NCBI GenBank assembly: GCA_947095585.1
Contig: OX352763.1
Coordinates: 100,543,908-100,607,907, forward strand
Length of the DNA stretch: 64,000 bases
Direction: 5' to 3'
Source of the DNA: Nephrocerus scutellatus
Taxonomy: Eukaryota > Arthropoda > Insecta > Diptera > Pipunculidae
Part shown: positions 34,785-47,394 of the stretch, in pieces
Numbering within the stretch: position 1 is the stretch's first letter
Layout: the number at the start of each line of letters is the position of its first letter
The notes under the pieces: generated by a model
Databases searched by the model: none
Told to the model about the DNA's origin: nothing
The model's input: the letters and a program-made list of their open reading frames with translations, nothing else
Translations under genes and position numbers: made by a program

Positions 34785-34997
34785 TATTTGGACTTCACTA
34801 CTTGAAAATTTGAAAAATAGATAGAGCTACAGCCAATGTGAATAATAGTTGTTATAAGCGAATTATAAGTGAACACCAGTGTAAATTTTTGAACTTTTGC
34901 TTAAAGTTGTAATTTGTGAATTAACGAACTTGTGTTGTGTTTTTTTTTTTTGCAAAATTCATTACGAGCCCAAAAAAGCCTAAATTTCGTAACAATA
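34785..34997 (+). mobile_element. solo-LTR-like relic, family L
   Basis: CTACAGCCAATGTGAATAATAG, CACCAGTGTAAATTTTTGAA, ACTTGTGTTGTG and the end CCTAAATTTCGTAACA. Closest to the copy at 47395-47602. Confidence 0.55.
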
Positions 34998-35214
34998 TAT
35001 TAACTTTAACCACTAAGACCGTCTACAGGAGATCATCACTCCAATCCAATTCTACTCAAACTCAAAATATTTCGCGCTCTAACCACCAAAGATGTTTTGT
35101 CGGTTGAATTAATCTGTTGAACCGTGCCGGTTTCTACCAACGCAATTTTACCTTTGTTATTTTCCCGGTCTTTTATTCCATATTTCTATCCTTCTATCCT
35201 CCAATCTCCTTATC

Positions 35215-36185
35215 TTTTTAAATTCTCTATATTAACTTCGCGTGCACGTGGCTGGCTGTTACCCATACAAATTTTATAAAAAAAGTTCCCGATTTTCTTC
35301 AAATTTTATACGCATGTGTATCTCCGATGGACACAACGTTTTGTAAAATTTTTGAAGCGATCGGGCCCCGGGGTCGGGGGGCTCCCATACAAACTTTTTT
35401 TTTTAAATTATCAATTTTTAATGCACTTCCTAGAACCCGATTTTCCTGAAATTTTGTACACATGTATTTCCAATGACAATACTATCTTTTAAAATTTGGA
35501 AGTGATCGGGCCCCGGGTTCGTGGGGCTCCCATACAAATAAAAAATAAAAATTACCACACATGTGTATACTCAATTAACAAAATTTTTTCTAAAATGTAG
35601 TAGTGAACGGTCCCCGGGTTCGGCCGCAAGGCCCTTATAAATTTTTTTAATTTCTTATAGTGGTATCAGATACCGTCGTACTCTAATGACTGTGTGTTTT
35701 TTGCTGCACAGTCGGCTGCGCTGCATCGTTTTTGTGGTGGAGAGAGAGAGAGAAATCTTAGCTCACGCACAAATGAACCCAGCAAATGAAACGAGACATA
35801 AATGTTTTATGCTTAATTCAACTTACATTTTTTATTTACTGAAGTGTATTTTTATTGATGTCGTTTTTTTTGTTGTCGATATCAACTTACAGATAGAACA
35901 ACAAGTTTTCACAATATTCTGTCATTTGGCGTTTTCATATATTAGTTCAGACGTTCAGAGCAGTCAAAGAGTTCTCAAGAAAAACGCTCGTGTTTCTTAT
36001 TTGCTCAGAGTATGAGCGTGCTCTAAGTGCTCAGAATAAAATGATCTGAGCATTATCGAAATTTTGTCATCTGATGTCTCTTTCGATGATTTTCTCCTAC
36101 AATAAAAAAAAATTAATGAAATGATGAAATTTCTGCGATTAGTGAATTTAGATGAAAAATTTTAATTTTTATGGGTTGTTTTTTT
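35215..36185 (+). mobile_element. Helentron-like repeat, long form
   Basis: About 970 bp with both termini (TTTTTAAATTCTCTATATTA and ATGGGTTGTTTTTTT). Its central 450 bp is a near copy of that in 24902-25800, in opposite orientation. The 5' microsatellite is shrunk to one or two GGCT units. Confidence 0.87.
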
Positions 36186-37327
36186 GTATTTCTAACCTTC
36201 TTTCTTTCTAATCGAAAATTCTACTCGAAAATTGCTCGTTACATTCGAAAAGAAAAATCGTATTATGACATTGATTGTCCCCAAATTCAGCTACATACGC
36301 GTTTTGTACCAAATGTAATATCCCTTTGTGTTTTTCAAACACAGTATTACGTAGACAAATGTTCATTGTCTATTAGTATTGACCTCTTTAAGTCATTTCC
36401 CAATACCATTTACTTTGAATAAAAACGATTATGTTGTACTGGAATCATAGATCACATGTTTTATTTTTTTTTTTCACCAGATGCTTTCAGGTAAAATTTT
36501 TGTTGACAAACAGACTTCACATTCGTGTTGTTCAGCCTAAAGTCGTACCAGAACCAAAATTCTCATAACAATGTGCCCGTATTTCGATTTCAGTGATTAA
36601 AGGGTTACCAGAGAAATAAAAAGAAAAATCAGATATATATGTATATGCGAGTACAAGCTGTGACAAAAGATTTTTGTTTTTCCAATTGGGGTCTTGCTTA
36701 AATTTTGTCCAAATCGGTCCAAACTGAACTGAGTGCGTAGACATTGTTGTGTTTTAAATCTAAATTATCACCGAGTGTTACTCGAATCGTTGAACTGTGC
36801 TATGCAATGGCGAATAGATATTTCCAGCACAGCTGTTGCATAACATTGTCTTTCTGCTTCAAAAAGGAGGCATATTATTAACTGAGCACAACATCAATAC
36901 CAAAGAAGTAGTAATAAATGAGTGTGGATGGGTGGGTGGGTGTAGTGCCACATGGCATAAAAGGTCCCATTGTGTGGCACACAATGAATACAATCTGTCG
37001 TCAGCCGTTTATCAAATAAAAGAAAACAAAGGTACGTAGTTACTCAGCTCACTGAAGGAAAAATGGTGTTGATTTGTGGAAGGCGGAGCGCTTTTGTTTC
37101 CCATGCTTTAAAGCGTGAACTCGCTGAAGTTCAAACTGAAGGTGTAACATTTAATCGTGTCACAACTTTAGGTTAAATTGTAAAATTTTGCAAAACAAAA
37201 AGTGTAGTACTCGCATATTTACTCGCATAAATTGATTTTCCTTTTGTTTCTGTCTAAAAGTCACCCTTTTGTGCCATTCAAGAGCTATTCGTCTTAAATT
37301 GCAGGCGACGATGCAAACATTTCTAAG
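36186..37327. other. non-coding, no gene supported
   Basis: Open frames (36171-36422, 36836-37039) show no domain. T-rich run at 36462. Confidence 0.35.
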
Positions 37328-37852
37328 AAAAAAAAACAACCCATAAAAATTAAAATTTTTCTTGTAAATTCTCTAATCGGGGATACACATACACACGCAC
37401 GCACTGCGTGCTCGTTTTGTGGCAAAATCATCAAAATCAAATGACGCAGCGGCAGCGAACAGCGCTGCTCACAAAGCACAGAGCTCAGACTTTGCCGTGA
37501 TCTGATGCGATATAGCGATATTTAAAAATTGTATATGGGGGTCCCTAGGGGGCCCATCACTCCAAATTTTTACAAAAAGTGTTTTCCATCGAAGACACAC
37601 ATGTGTACAAAATTTAAAGAAAATCGGGTAAATTTTGTAAAATATTTGTATGGGAGCTCCCCGACCATGCGGCCCGAGGGGTCTCAAATTTTAATAGAAA
37701 GTGTTGTCATGGGAGATATGCATGTGTGCAAAATTTCAATAAAATCGGACCATGGGAAGTGGGTTAAAAATTGATCGCAAGAATCCACGACAGACGACCG
37801 ACCGACGACCGACGACCCACGGGCAAGTGAAGTTAATATTGAGAATTTAAAA
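37328..37852 (-). mobile_element. Helentron-like repeat, complete copy
   Basis: AAAAACAACCCATAAAAATT, TAAATTCTCTAATCGGGG, a CACACGCACGCAC tract, the CAGCGAACAGCGCTGCTCAC block shared with 16263-16909, two units, a (CCGA)n tract and GAAGTTAATATTGAGAATTT. Confidence 0.85.
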
Positions 37853-37989
37853 AGAGGGATAACACTCGTAAATTGTCATTTAGTTATGATGCCTAAGTTG
37901 GCCAACGAAAAAGGCATCCCTAAACTCTAGGCGTACTGGTCTATTTTAGTTTTTATTTTTTGAGTTAAAAATAGTACTGCAGCCTTATA

Positions 37990-39060
37990 ATTCTGGCTAT
38001 ATGCTTGGGCGTTAAGGTTTAGAGAAGGCAAGAGAAAAGCGTGTGTTTATAATGCCTACGGGGGATCCTATTAATACTGAAATACAGAGCTATGTAAAAC
38101 ATTTCACATACTTGTTGTACGGCTAAAGAAATAATCTCTGAACTTAATAGGTAGTACGTACGAAGATGGGCTTTGTGGTTAACTGATGAGCATTTAGAGA
38201 CCCACTATTATTGCGGTTGAATACATGGAGAGGCGGCATGCACCTTGAGCACAGCTGGTGGTGGTAGCGATATAGCAGTGAATAGCAGGAAATGTTGTAA
38301 CGGTGTTCGTTCCTTTGCAATGTTTTCGTCGCCAATAAGTTCTAAAGCTCGGTTTTGTATTCTATTTAGCTTTAAGCATATGCAAGTTATTTTTAGTAGA
38401 ACCAGTCCGGATATGACAATTATTGTACTCAAGTTTGGGATTAATTAATGCCAGCTAGATCAGAGGGAGTGAAATATTTCTTGCAACGTGTGAGGAAACC
38501 TAAAGGTTTTGCTACATAACCGGTGAATATCTAGTCATTCCGAGGAAGCTCGACGATAACGCATATCTATACTAAGAATTACGATTCATTGATAATGGGT
38601 AGAAAGTTACATTTCATTACGACGACCGGATACAGCACTGGGTTTTAAAACCCTTTAATTCTACTTTCTATGTTCTAACCTTTTTCTTATTCTGTCCAGG
38701 TCGGAAATTAACGTTCTTAACATACGAGTTCCACTCGGGAAGAAGCAGGACGTTCTGGGGAACACAGGGAAAGTTTAAGCATAAAACTATCCAAAATTAC
38801 TAGGGTTGAGCGGTGCAAAAGATAGCAGTTATTAGTAGACTCCGTCAAACTCTGTCGAAAGCCTCTTGCACATATCGAGTGCAACAACTTTGCTTTCATA
38901 AAATGTACTTTTTCCAAACTGGTTCCCCTATTTGATCTGATATGCCATAAAATAACCGGTAGAACGTTGCCCACGGAATCTATTAATGCTAACTATAAAG
39001 ATCACCTCTACAGAACTAATGGGGAAATACTATCTCGTCCAGTGGATTTGTCTTCTTTGG
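37990..39060 (-). pseudogene. jockey/CR1-type LINE, heavily degraded
   Basis: Same family as 42690-43905. Minus-strand blocks include LNRIQNRALELIGDENIAKE (near 38370-38310), NISCYSLLYRYHH (near 38290-38255), and further up a decayed 'ESKAVALDISKAFDRVW' block (near 38895-38855). Large deletions and stops throughout. Confidence 0.7.
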
Positions 39061-39251
39061 GATAACCTAAAACTCCTGCAAATATACCAGTAAGAAAGAG
39101 GATCTGTCCCATAGCGTATTTAGGACTCGGTGGTTTTAGCGGAAGCAACGTACAATCGGTAGTTTGGAGTAATCTGTATAATGCGCACCAAGCACACTAA
39201 CCTTATAGCGAGAATGGGGAGAAATCTCCCGTTCCCGTTCCAATAATAATG

Positions 39252-39580
39252 TTTTTAAATTCTCTATATTAACTTCGCGTGCCCGTGGCGGGCTGGCTGG
39301 CTGGTGAGCAGAATCTTGTGATCAATTTTAAACACACTTCCTAAAACCCGATTTTATTGAAATTTTGCACTCATGTATATCTCCGGTGACAATACTTTCT
39401 ATTAAAGTTTGAGTGTGATCGGGCCGCGGAGTCGTGGGTCTCCCATACAAAAAAATTTCCCCGGCATCAGATCAGATTTCATAATATAATGACTGTGTGT
39501 GCATGTGCGCTGTGCGCTGTGTGCTTTTGGTTATAACAGAATTTACATGAACAATTTTAATTTTTATGGGTTGTTTTTTT
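39252..39580 (+). mobile_element. Helentron-like repeat, short complete copy
   Basis: TTTTTAAATTCTCTATATTA, GGCGGGCTGGCTGGCTGG tract, one unit, AGAATTTACATGAAC and ATGGGTTGTTTTTTT. Confidence 0.85.
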
Positions 39581-39791
39581 ATCGTATAAGCAGCGGAATT
39601 CATTTCCTTCGGCGAAGGCGTGGTCCTTGCCGATATCAACATCGTCTACGCATGGTGAGCCGGTAAATTTTTCGGCCAACTTCAACTGCTAGCGGCAGCA
39701 CATGTTGGCCTAACTGGCCATTTAACAACTCATGAAATACTATCTCTATCGCTCCCAAAACTCCTTTAATATTGGCGATTAAATCACCCTC

Positions 39792-40697
39792 TTTTTAAAT
39801 TCTCTATATTAACTTGCCCGTGTGTTTGTGGGTTTGTGGGTTTGTGGATTTGTGTGTCATGGAATCTTGCGATCAATTTTTGACCCACTTCCCAAAGTCC
39901 TATTTTATTGAAATTGAAATTGCACACAAGCATATCCCCGATGACAACAATTTCTGTTAAAATTTGAGGACCCTCGGGCTACGGGGTCGGTGGGCTCCCC
40001 TACAAATATTTTACAAAATTTTACTCGATTTTCTTCAAATTTTATACACATGTGTATCTCAGATATACAACACTTTTTGTAAAAAATTTGGAGACCCCGG
40101 GCCCGGGTTCGTGGGGCTCCATAACTTTTTTTAAAAAAATTATCCCGATTTTCTTCAAATTTAATACACATATGTATATCCGATAGACAGCACTTTTTGT
40201 AAAAAATTTGGAGACCCCGGGCCCGGATTCGTGGGGCCCCATAACTTTTTTTAAAAAAATTAACCCGATTTTCTTCAAATTTAATACACATGTATATCTC
40301 CGATAGACAACACTTTTTGTTAAAAATTTGGAGACCGTGGGTCCCGTGGTCGTGGGGCTCCAAAATTTAAAAAAAAAATTAACCCGATTTTCTTCAAATT
40401 TTATATACGTATGTATCTCCGATGGGCAACACTTTTTGCAAAAATTTTGGAGACAGGGTTTGGAGGGTCATCGTGCACCAACAAATTTTTTAAAAAACTT
40501 AACCCGTTTTTTTTTTAATTTTTGTATCTCCGATGTACAACATTTTTTGTAAAGGTTTTGGAGTGTGGCCCTGAGGTCCGGGGGGTGCCCATATAAATTT
40601 TTTAAAAATTAGCTCGATTTTCTTCAAATTTTAACACATACCCATCTCCTATTAGAGAATTTACATGAAAAATTGTATTTTTATGGGTTGTTTTTTT
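39792..40697 (+). mobile_element. Helentron-like repeat with 120-bp tandem units
   Basis: Both termini present. Between them are about five internal units, three of them spaced by exactly 120 bp (marks at about 40020, 40140, 40260 and 40380). Each has ACCCGATTTTCTTCAAATT, a palindromic TACACATGTGTA variant, CAACACTTTTTGTAAAAA and a GC-rich CCCCGGGCCCGG block. The microsatellite is (GTTT/GTGG)n. Confidence 0.88.
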
Positions 40698-42226
40698 CTT
40701 AACCCACATATGACTCCCAGGCTGGTGAACTATTTTTGATGTCTTCTTTATCTTATTTGCTTGTCCACGCTTTTGAGGTAGTCTTATTGCACACAACATT
40801 CTTAAGTTCAGTCGCAAGCTTATTTTCATAACCGAACCAGTCGTTCCGATCATTTAAAAGTTTGAACCTAAGGTGTAGTCTGAAATACTAATGAAAGTAT
40901 TTTTATGATGTATTTTGATTTTATGCATTCATCATCTCGACTGCATGACTTATTCTCCGTTCAATAAGGTCGAGTTCACGTTATAAGTAAAATAAAGTAG
41001 AACTTTCGTGTGATTGGGAATTATTTCCGCATATTCAACGAAGGGCAAATTTTTCTTATTTTTCTCAAACTAAAACTTTTAAAGTAGAATTGTTAATATA
41101 TTTCATCTGTAATTGTTAAGAGTGCCATTTAGTTAATGCTATTTTAAGATCAAGTTTAAGTATTTATTTAACTTGTTTTTTGAGCTTTGTTTTTTGAACT
41201 TTGACATATATTACCAAAAGTTACTCGGACGAATGCTGCAGTTCAAATGCTCCTGGTTGGCAGAGCAGTATTTTCCTAAAACAGAAAGTACACACGCAAT
41301 AGGAATTACTTCATCTCAGTTGAACATAAACATGATATAAAACAAAAACTTGAGAAATTGCTTAGTAAGTCCTACAAGTCCTTGGAGTTCCTTACTCCAC
41401 TTTTGCAAATAAATGCACACGTATGTGTGTATAAAGTGTGTACTTACATAGCACTTGACAACAAGTGTATATTTCAAAACGTTTAATGTAGATGGGGGGT
41501 AGTCGATTTTATGGTGTGAGAATGCACACGAGCATCTGATGTAAAGGACTCCTCGGCTAGCAAAGTAAAACAAACGTTAAAGTACAGCTACTTAGTGGTT
41601 GTGGGAGATTGAAAAAAACCAGCCCCACCAAGTACATTACATAGTATTTTGAACTGCACACAATTCCCTTTGTTCAACTTGGCAACTTGGTGGCTGCTAG
41701 AGGTTTGTCCTTGACTTGGTTGGAGTTAGCTTGCCACACACTATTAAAGGCCTTCCAACTACTATACCACGGAGTACATAATTCATTATCAGACATTCAC
41801 ACCCATGATATTTACTCACTGGAAGTAAAATATAGGTCTTTACCGTTTCACTTTAATTTAAAAATATTACTTCTACCTACTGGCACGATAAAAAAATAAA
41901 AATAAATATCGACTTGTCTTTATTTCAGCATAAATTATCACCTTCAAAAAAATATTTCAAAATAAGAAATAAATTCAAATAAAAAAGTCTTCCTCGACTG
42001 ATATTAAATAGTCGATTAAACAATCGATCGCACCTAAAAGTATGAAAACAGTACGTTAAATGTTAATCGAAAAGAAGCGCATACACTGATCAAAAGAATT
42101 TGGTGTACCGCAGGTAGGGATTGTGGCAACTGCACTATTCATCTTGTTTTTATTATTGCGAGTACAAAGTGTAAGGCGCTCGACTTGCGATGGCGTAATT
42201 TTGAGATTTATTTTATCTTAACATAT
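40698..42226. other. non-coding, no gene supported
   Basis: AT-rich. A fragment of the unit duplicated at 1186-1588 lies near 42176-42210. Open frames such as 41687-41899 lack domains. Confidence 0.35.
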
Positions 42227-42570
42227 AAAAAAAACAACCCATAAAAATTATCCAATCGGAGATACACATGTGTGGAAAGTTTGAATAACGTCGGGTTACT
42301 TTTTTAAAAAAAAATTTGAGGACCGATCACTCAAAAATGTTTACAAAAAATGGAGGTGTGTTCGCAATACGACATTCTTTTACTTACGGGATTTTTTGTA
42401 TGGGAGACCCCCGACCCCGAGGCCAGAGGGGCCCTAAATGGGAAATTCACATGTGTGCAAAGTTTGAATAAAATCGGTTTTTAGGAAGTGGGTTAAAAAT
42501 TGATCACAAGGAAGCCAGTACGCCAGCCAGCCAGATGGGGGCAAGCGAAGTTAATTAAGAGAATTTAAAA
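42227..42570 (-). mobile_element. Helentron-like repeat, short copy
   Basis: AAAAAAAACAACCCATAAAA at the 3' end with the subterminal repeat shortened (TATCCAATCGG), three degraded units, a CCAGCCAGCCAG tract and GAAGTTAATTAAGAGAATTT. Confidence 0.78.
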
Positions 42571-42689
42571 ATTAAACGTTGTCTATTTACGCTTAACTCG
42601 AAGACCGTTCATCCGATATAGCCGAAACTTTGGATGTTTTTAAGGTTTTTTTTTTGTAATTCGAGCACGCTTAAAGGGGTTCGCACCCT

Positions 42690-43905
42690 TATAATCATCG
42701 GCTACATGCTTGGCACAGCGTGGGCGTTAAGGAAAAGGAGGAGAAAAGAGGAGATGTCTATGAGCATGTATTTTGAATGCCTGTGGATCATAGTGATGTG
42801 GGAAGACAGAGCTTGGCAGAGCATTCTACATACGAGTTGTACGGCTGAAGAACAAATCCCTTAATTTAATTGTACGACCGAAGATGGGCTTGAGGGTAAA
42901 CTGATGAGTATTTACAGCACCACGAGTATTTCGGTTGTATTTCATGCAAGGAGAGGTGGCATGCAGCTGGCTATTTCTCTTGAGCAACGCTTGTTGAAGA
43001 ACGATAAGACAGTGACCAGCAGGAAACGTTCCTGCGATGTTCAAGCGAATCTATTGATTTCACTATATTTGCGTCACCGATAAGTTTTATCGCGTGGTTT
43101 TGTATTCTATCTAGCTGATGCAAGGTAGTTTTAGGTGCATCAGACCAGATATGGAAATCGTACTCAAGTTTACAATGAATAAAAGCCTTATAGATAGCAG
43201 CCAGATCAGAGGGAGTGAAATATTTCTTGCACCGGGCTAGAAAACCTAAACATTTCGCAGCATTTTTGGCGACGGTGAATGTGTGGTCATTCCAACGAAG
43301 CGTGTCTTTAACGCACATACCGAGTATTACAAGATTTTCACTTTCCTCGATGTAAGTGCCATTCATGGATAATGGCATGGGAATGAGGATTCGCTTAGAC
43401 GACAGGAGAAAGCACTGGGTTTTGCAAACGTTTAATTCTACTTGATTGTTTTCTCCCCATTTTATTATACTGTCTAGGTCAGAAGTTAACGTGCTTAACA
43501 TACGTAGTTGTTGGATTTCTTCATGACAAGTGGAGGGACGTTCCTCAAACTTATATGAGAAGCTAAGAGTGCTGTCGTCAGCGAAAGAGGAATAGGATTA
43601 GCAGTCACAGAGAAGAGATCATTTATAAAAATGAGAAAGAGTGTCGGGGCTAAAACAGAGCCCTGGGGAATGCCAGCATTTAAGTAATGCACTTTGGACT
43701 TGAAACCGAGCAATAAATCTTGAACTGAGCGGTCCAAAAGATAGCTTCTAATCCAATGAAGCAGTTTATCATCGACTCCATATACACGCATTTTTTACAA
43801 AAGAGCTTGATGCCAAACTCTGTCAAATGCGTTAGAAATATCGAGTGCAACAGCTTTGCTTCTCCAAATTGATGCAAAGACCGGTGCCACTGTTCGGTGA
43901 GATGA
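42690..43905 (-). pseudogene. jockey/CR1-type LINE, 3' half
   Basis: Best copy of its family here. On the minus strand it has AVALDIS near 43850 and then YGVDDKLLHWIRSYL (43785-43740). The RT motif NAGIPQGSVLAPTLFL lies near 43680-43630. The catalytic FADD region is destroyed by a frameshift near 43600. Downstream are ECCLL-type thumb and C-terminal blocks such as AAKCLGFLARCKKYFTPSDL (43265-43205) and LDRIQNHAIKLIG. A 176-codon stretch (43501-42971) is still open. It ends at a 3' terminus near 42690 (reverse complement of ACCCTTATAAT). Truncated in the RT domain at about 43905. Confidence 0.85.
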
Positions 43906-45413
43906 AGTTAGTGTTTTGGGTGTTAAGGAAGTTGACGTGGTGGGTGGCTAGATATTGTTTGTATGAGATTGACTCGAAGACCGTCGATTTGAATCATTGG
44001 CAATGTAATCGCAAACATCACGAAAAGTGTTGTTTGATATACATATTTGTAAATTCTCGTTCAATGGCTGGTAACTGTTCCATAAAAAAGTCTTGTGTTG
44101 TATGTCTGGTGAACACGCAGTGTATTCCACAAAATCACTTTGTCTAATCTACCTCTTTGGTAAGATTTCATCAAGATAGGATCTAGCATCGTGATGGTAG
44201 TAATCTTCAAATGCCTTTCTAATGCTTGGGCTGTCAAAGCTGTGTATTGAGTACAGTTGGAAATTAATAGTCTAGGTGGTAAGATGTGCTTACTATAAAA
44301 TACAATACATATATAATATAACATAAAAATGCTTGAAAAACTATAACCCGATTAATATTTTGCGAAATGAATTTTGTCGAACAGGCATTAGCTTTGACAA
44401 TCAGTCGAAATAATTTTATAATCTACAGCAAAGCTTCATTTAGCGGTACTTGCCACTCCATTGGTAAACACAAAACTAGAACAGCAACAAATAACTAAAA
44501 GCCTCATGTAAATAAATTATTAACAAACAAATTCAATAAACAAGCAGCACGAGAGCACTCACTATACTTCACCAGCATCATCTGTCGCCAGATGATGTGT
44601 TGTGATAACCCAAAAGATTTCCAAACTTAATCGCACTTTGCAAACAGTGCAGCAGTGTCAAAGGAAGTAAATATTATTATTTCAAATTACTTTCGAAAGT
44701 GTAGTGATAGCGTAGTAAATAAATTGCGAATTGCTTAAAATAACGTATATACCTAGATAGTATCTATAGATACTGTAGAGAGACTCTGTGTGCTCAGGGT
44801 GCGAGCACTCTGCCTCCGAGATGTGAATTTTGCATACAAAATTACTTCTGTTTATGCAACGGAAAATTCACTTCAATTTAAGCGAAATAATGCACACCAC
44901 ATTTCTGTATTTATGTGGGTGTGTGTGTGTGTATGTGTATGCTGATGTCGTTATCGCTGTTGTTGTTGGTTTTGCAACTTGCACTTTCGATGATAGTTTG
45001 CTGATGATGTGGGTTATCGTTTGTATCGTAGGCGGTGAGGTTTTATGTGACGCAGCAGTCAGCAGCATTCAATATACTCGTACTCGTAATTGAAATGGAC
45101 AAATCCTTCTCTTGCGCTCGAGTGGAGAATTTAATATGCGGTGCAGCATAATATTATTATGGCAGACCAATAAAAACTTTTGATTGTCATTTTGATGGCA
45201 CCGCAAGTGAAAGTCAACTGCAACAGATAAAGTGTTAAGAGTTACAACATTACGTAAGGGGTGGTGAAGTCTTCGCTTTAGATGAGGGTTCAATTTAATT
45301 TTGAACAAATTTCACATTTGATAAGGTTAGGTTAGGTTGCGGTAGCAGCTAATGCTCACTTAGACCATTCGCGGTCCTTTGTGTAGCCACAGGATCTTAT
45401 ACCTTTCCCCTTT
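43906..45413. other. non-coding, no gene supported
   Basis: Contains a GT microsatellite at about 44912-44940. Several 60-100 codon open frames on both strands lack domains. Confidence 0.35.
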
Positions 45414-46060
45414 TCAGAATTTTGCGATGTCTAACAAACAAGCTACTGTACTACTTTTGACATTCAGTCCTCGAGTGATATTACTGTGTAGCTTCATCAG
45501 AGGGTGCAGCGTAGAGTGCTTTTTTCGAAAGCCGAACTGAAAGGAAGGAATTAGATTTCTTTCCGAACAATACGCATTGATCTTTTTATGGATCAAAGAC
45601 TCCAATACTTTACTGATACAACACAGTAAAGCTATGGTGCGGTAACCAGTTACACTGGAGCGGCCGGTTTTCTTCGGTACTGGTACTACTTTAGCTACCT
45701 TTCAGTTGTCTGGGAAGTATCCATTGTTAAGGCAATTGTTGAATGTGATGGTTAACATCAAAATTGCCATACCCGGCAGCTTTTTAAGCAAAAAATTTGA
45801 AATCCCGTCAGTGCCCGATGATTTTTGTTTTTGATGAGTTTCCACTCATAATTAAATCACTGACAACAGCTGTCCCGGTAAACATATCCACGTCTACGGG
45901 TGCGTTTGCGAGATTGTCTTCGCTAAACTGCACTTCAAAATTTCTTGGGGAAGTGGTGTCTTCCACAAGACTTTTAACCTCCTCTACGAAATCTGGAAGA
46001 TGAGTGGGTGGTCGCTCTGTAAAGCTCCTTTCGAAATGTCAGGCAAAGGCTTCGGCTTTT
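45414..46060 (-). pseudogene. LINE reverse transcriptase, N-terminal half
   Basis: A second jockey-like family. The minus strand shows GTDGISNFLLKKLPGMAI near 45815-45760, KVAKVVPVPKKTG near 45705-45665, YRTIALL near 45650, and IPSFQFGFRKKHSTLHPL near 45555-45500. These are RT blocks 1-3 in order. The catalytic half is missing and stops interrupt the rest. Confidence 0.75.
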
Positions 46061-46489
46061 TCAACAGGACTTGATCTCCAAACGTGATACTTAACTCTTT
46101 ATCATCTAAATTAAAGATCTCTCATCTTCTACTTATAATCCAATTAATTCTTTCGCTGACGACAGCAATCCCTTTGCCATTTAAGTTAAAAGAACGTCTT
46201 TGTCCTAAAATTTTGAACTCAAAAAAGAACGTCTGTTAAGCACGCTAAATTCAGAACTTCTAACGTGAAACTTAACCTCAAACACTTATCGATAATTGGC
46301 ACATCGAAGAAACCTAAAAACTTGGTACGTGCTTCAATAACTTTGTTGGAACGATCACATATTCGTCACCCTTTAAAACGCTGTGTAATGTTTGGTTTTT
46401 CGAAAAAGTCGCAAGGAGTACTTCGCTTCATCTGAACTGGCTACTATTTTTAAGGCGAAAATTCACCAAAAACTTGATTACAACATATC

Positions 46490-46625
46490 GGCTGATAATG
46501 TGCCTTGTTCGAGCTGACTTCTTTACCACTGAATTAATTTTTGGACGTACTTACTTTAGTTTCGGCCTAATTTTATGGAACAAACTGCCAATTTCTGTGA
46601 TTCCGCGTTTGTATGATGCGCATGT
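46490..46625 (+). pseudogene. possible LINE C-terminal fragment
   Basis: Open piece FFTTELIFGRTYFSFGLILW followed by NKLPISV resembles the 'fFyRSYlyRt..lWNsLP' C-terminus of jockey/CR1 LINEs. Short and isolated. Confidence 0.4.
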
Positions 46626-46764
46626 AATTAAGACCCAATGTGCATAGATTTCGGCTTATAAGGATGCACACTCCGGAGCATGTTTACATTATATTCAATG
46701 AAAAATCAGCTTTGAAGGACACGATCTCATTAATCTCATTCTATACCCTGAGACAGAGCGAAGA

Positions 46765-46930
46765 GATTTTTCATAGAAGAGGTAGCGACTTTGCTTAGAA
46801 GAGGCAGCAACTTTGCTTAAACATGGCAGACATGGCAGAGTCACATAGTCTTCTTAGAAGAGGCAGAGACTCTGCTTAGACGAAGAGAGACACTGTTTAG
46901 TAGAGATAGATACTCTGGTTGGAAGAGGGA
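46765..46930 (+). repeat. degenerate minisatellite, AGAAGAGGCAG(A/C)GACT units
   Basis: Six or seven imperfect units of about 22-30 bp around TTAGAAGAGGCAGAGACTCT. They lie in otherwise unique sequence. Confidence 0.6.
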
Positions 46931-47394
46931 GATACTTTATATTATATCATATGTGAGTATCCTGCTCTCATGGGATTTATTTTAGAAACAAGAACAAATC
47001 TTTAATGATGGTGAGATTAAGAATTTGGTACGTCTCAGACTGAACAATTTTAAATTGTAATTTCCAATATGTTGTTTCAAAAATATAAATATAAATCTTT
47101 TATCGCACTGTACATAATCTTATATTAGAATAAGCATTGTATTGAATTAGAATTAAATTAGAATTGAGAAATTACCAAAAACCATTGCATACAAATAGGC
47201 TCAATAATATCGTATATAAATAGTATATAACAGTTATACGTGTGGTAATTGTATACCAAATTGTTTATAAGGATATTATACCAGTATATTATGGTATTTT
47301 CTCGGTGATTCGAATAGAATAGATTAAAACCTTTTCGAAAATTGATGATTAAGTATAAATACAGAAATGTTAACGCAGTAAATTACTTAGTATT
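46931..47394. other. non-coding, AT-rich
   Basis: No feature seen. Confidence 0.3.

Noticed and set aside
39940..40560. CRISPR-like regularly spaced repeats
   Set aside because: The units are contiguous tandem repeats inside a transposable element of a eukaryote, with no unique spacers and no cas genes.
45330..45345. Telomere-like AGGTTAGGTTAGG
   Set aside because: Only two units; no array.
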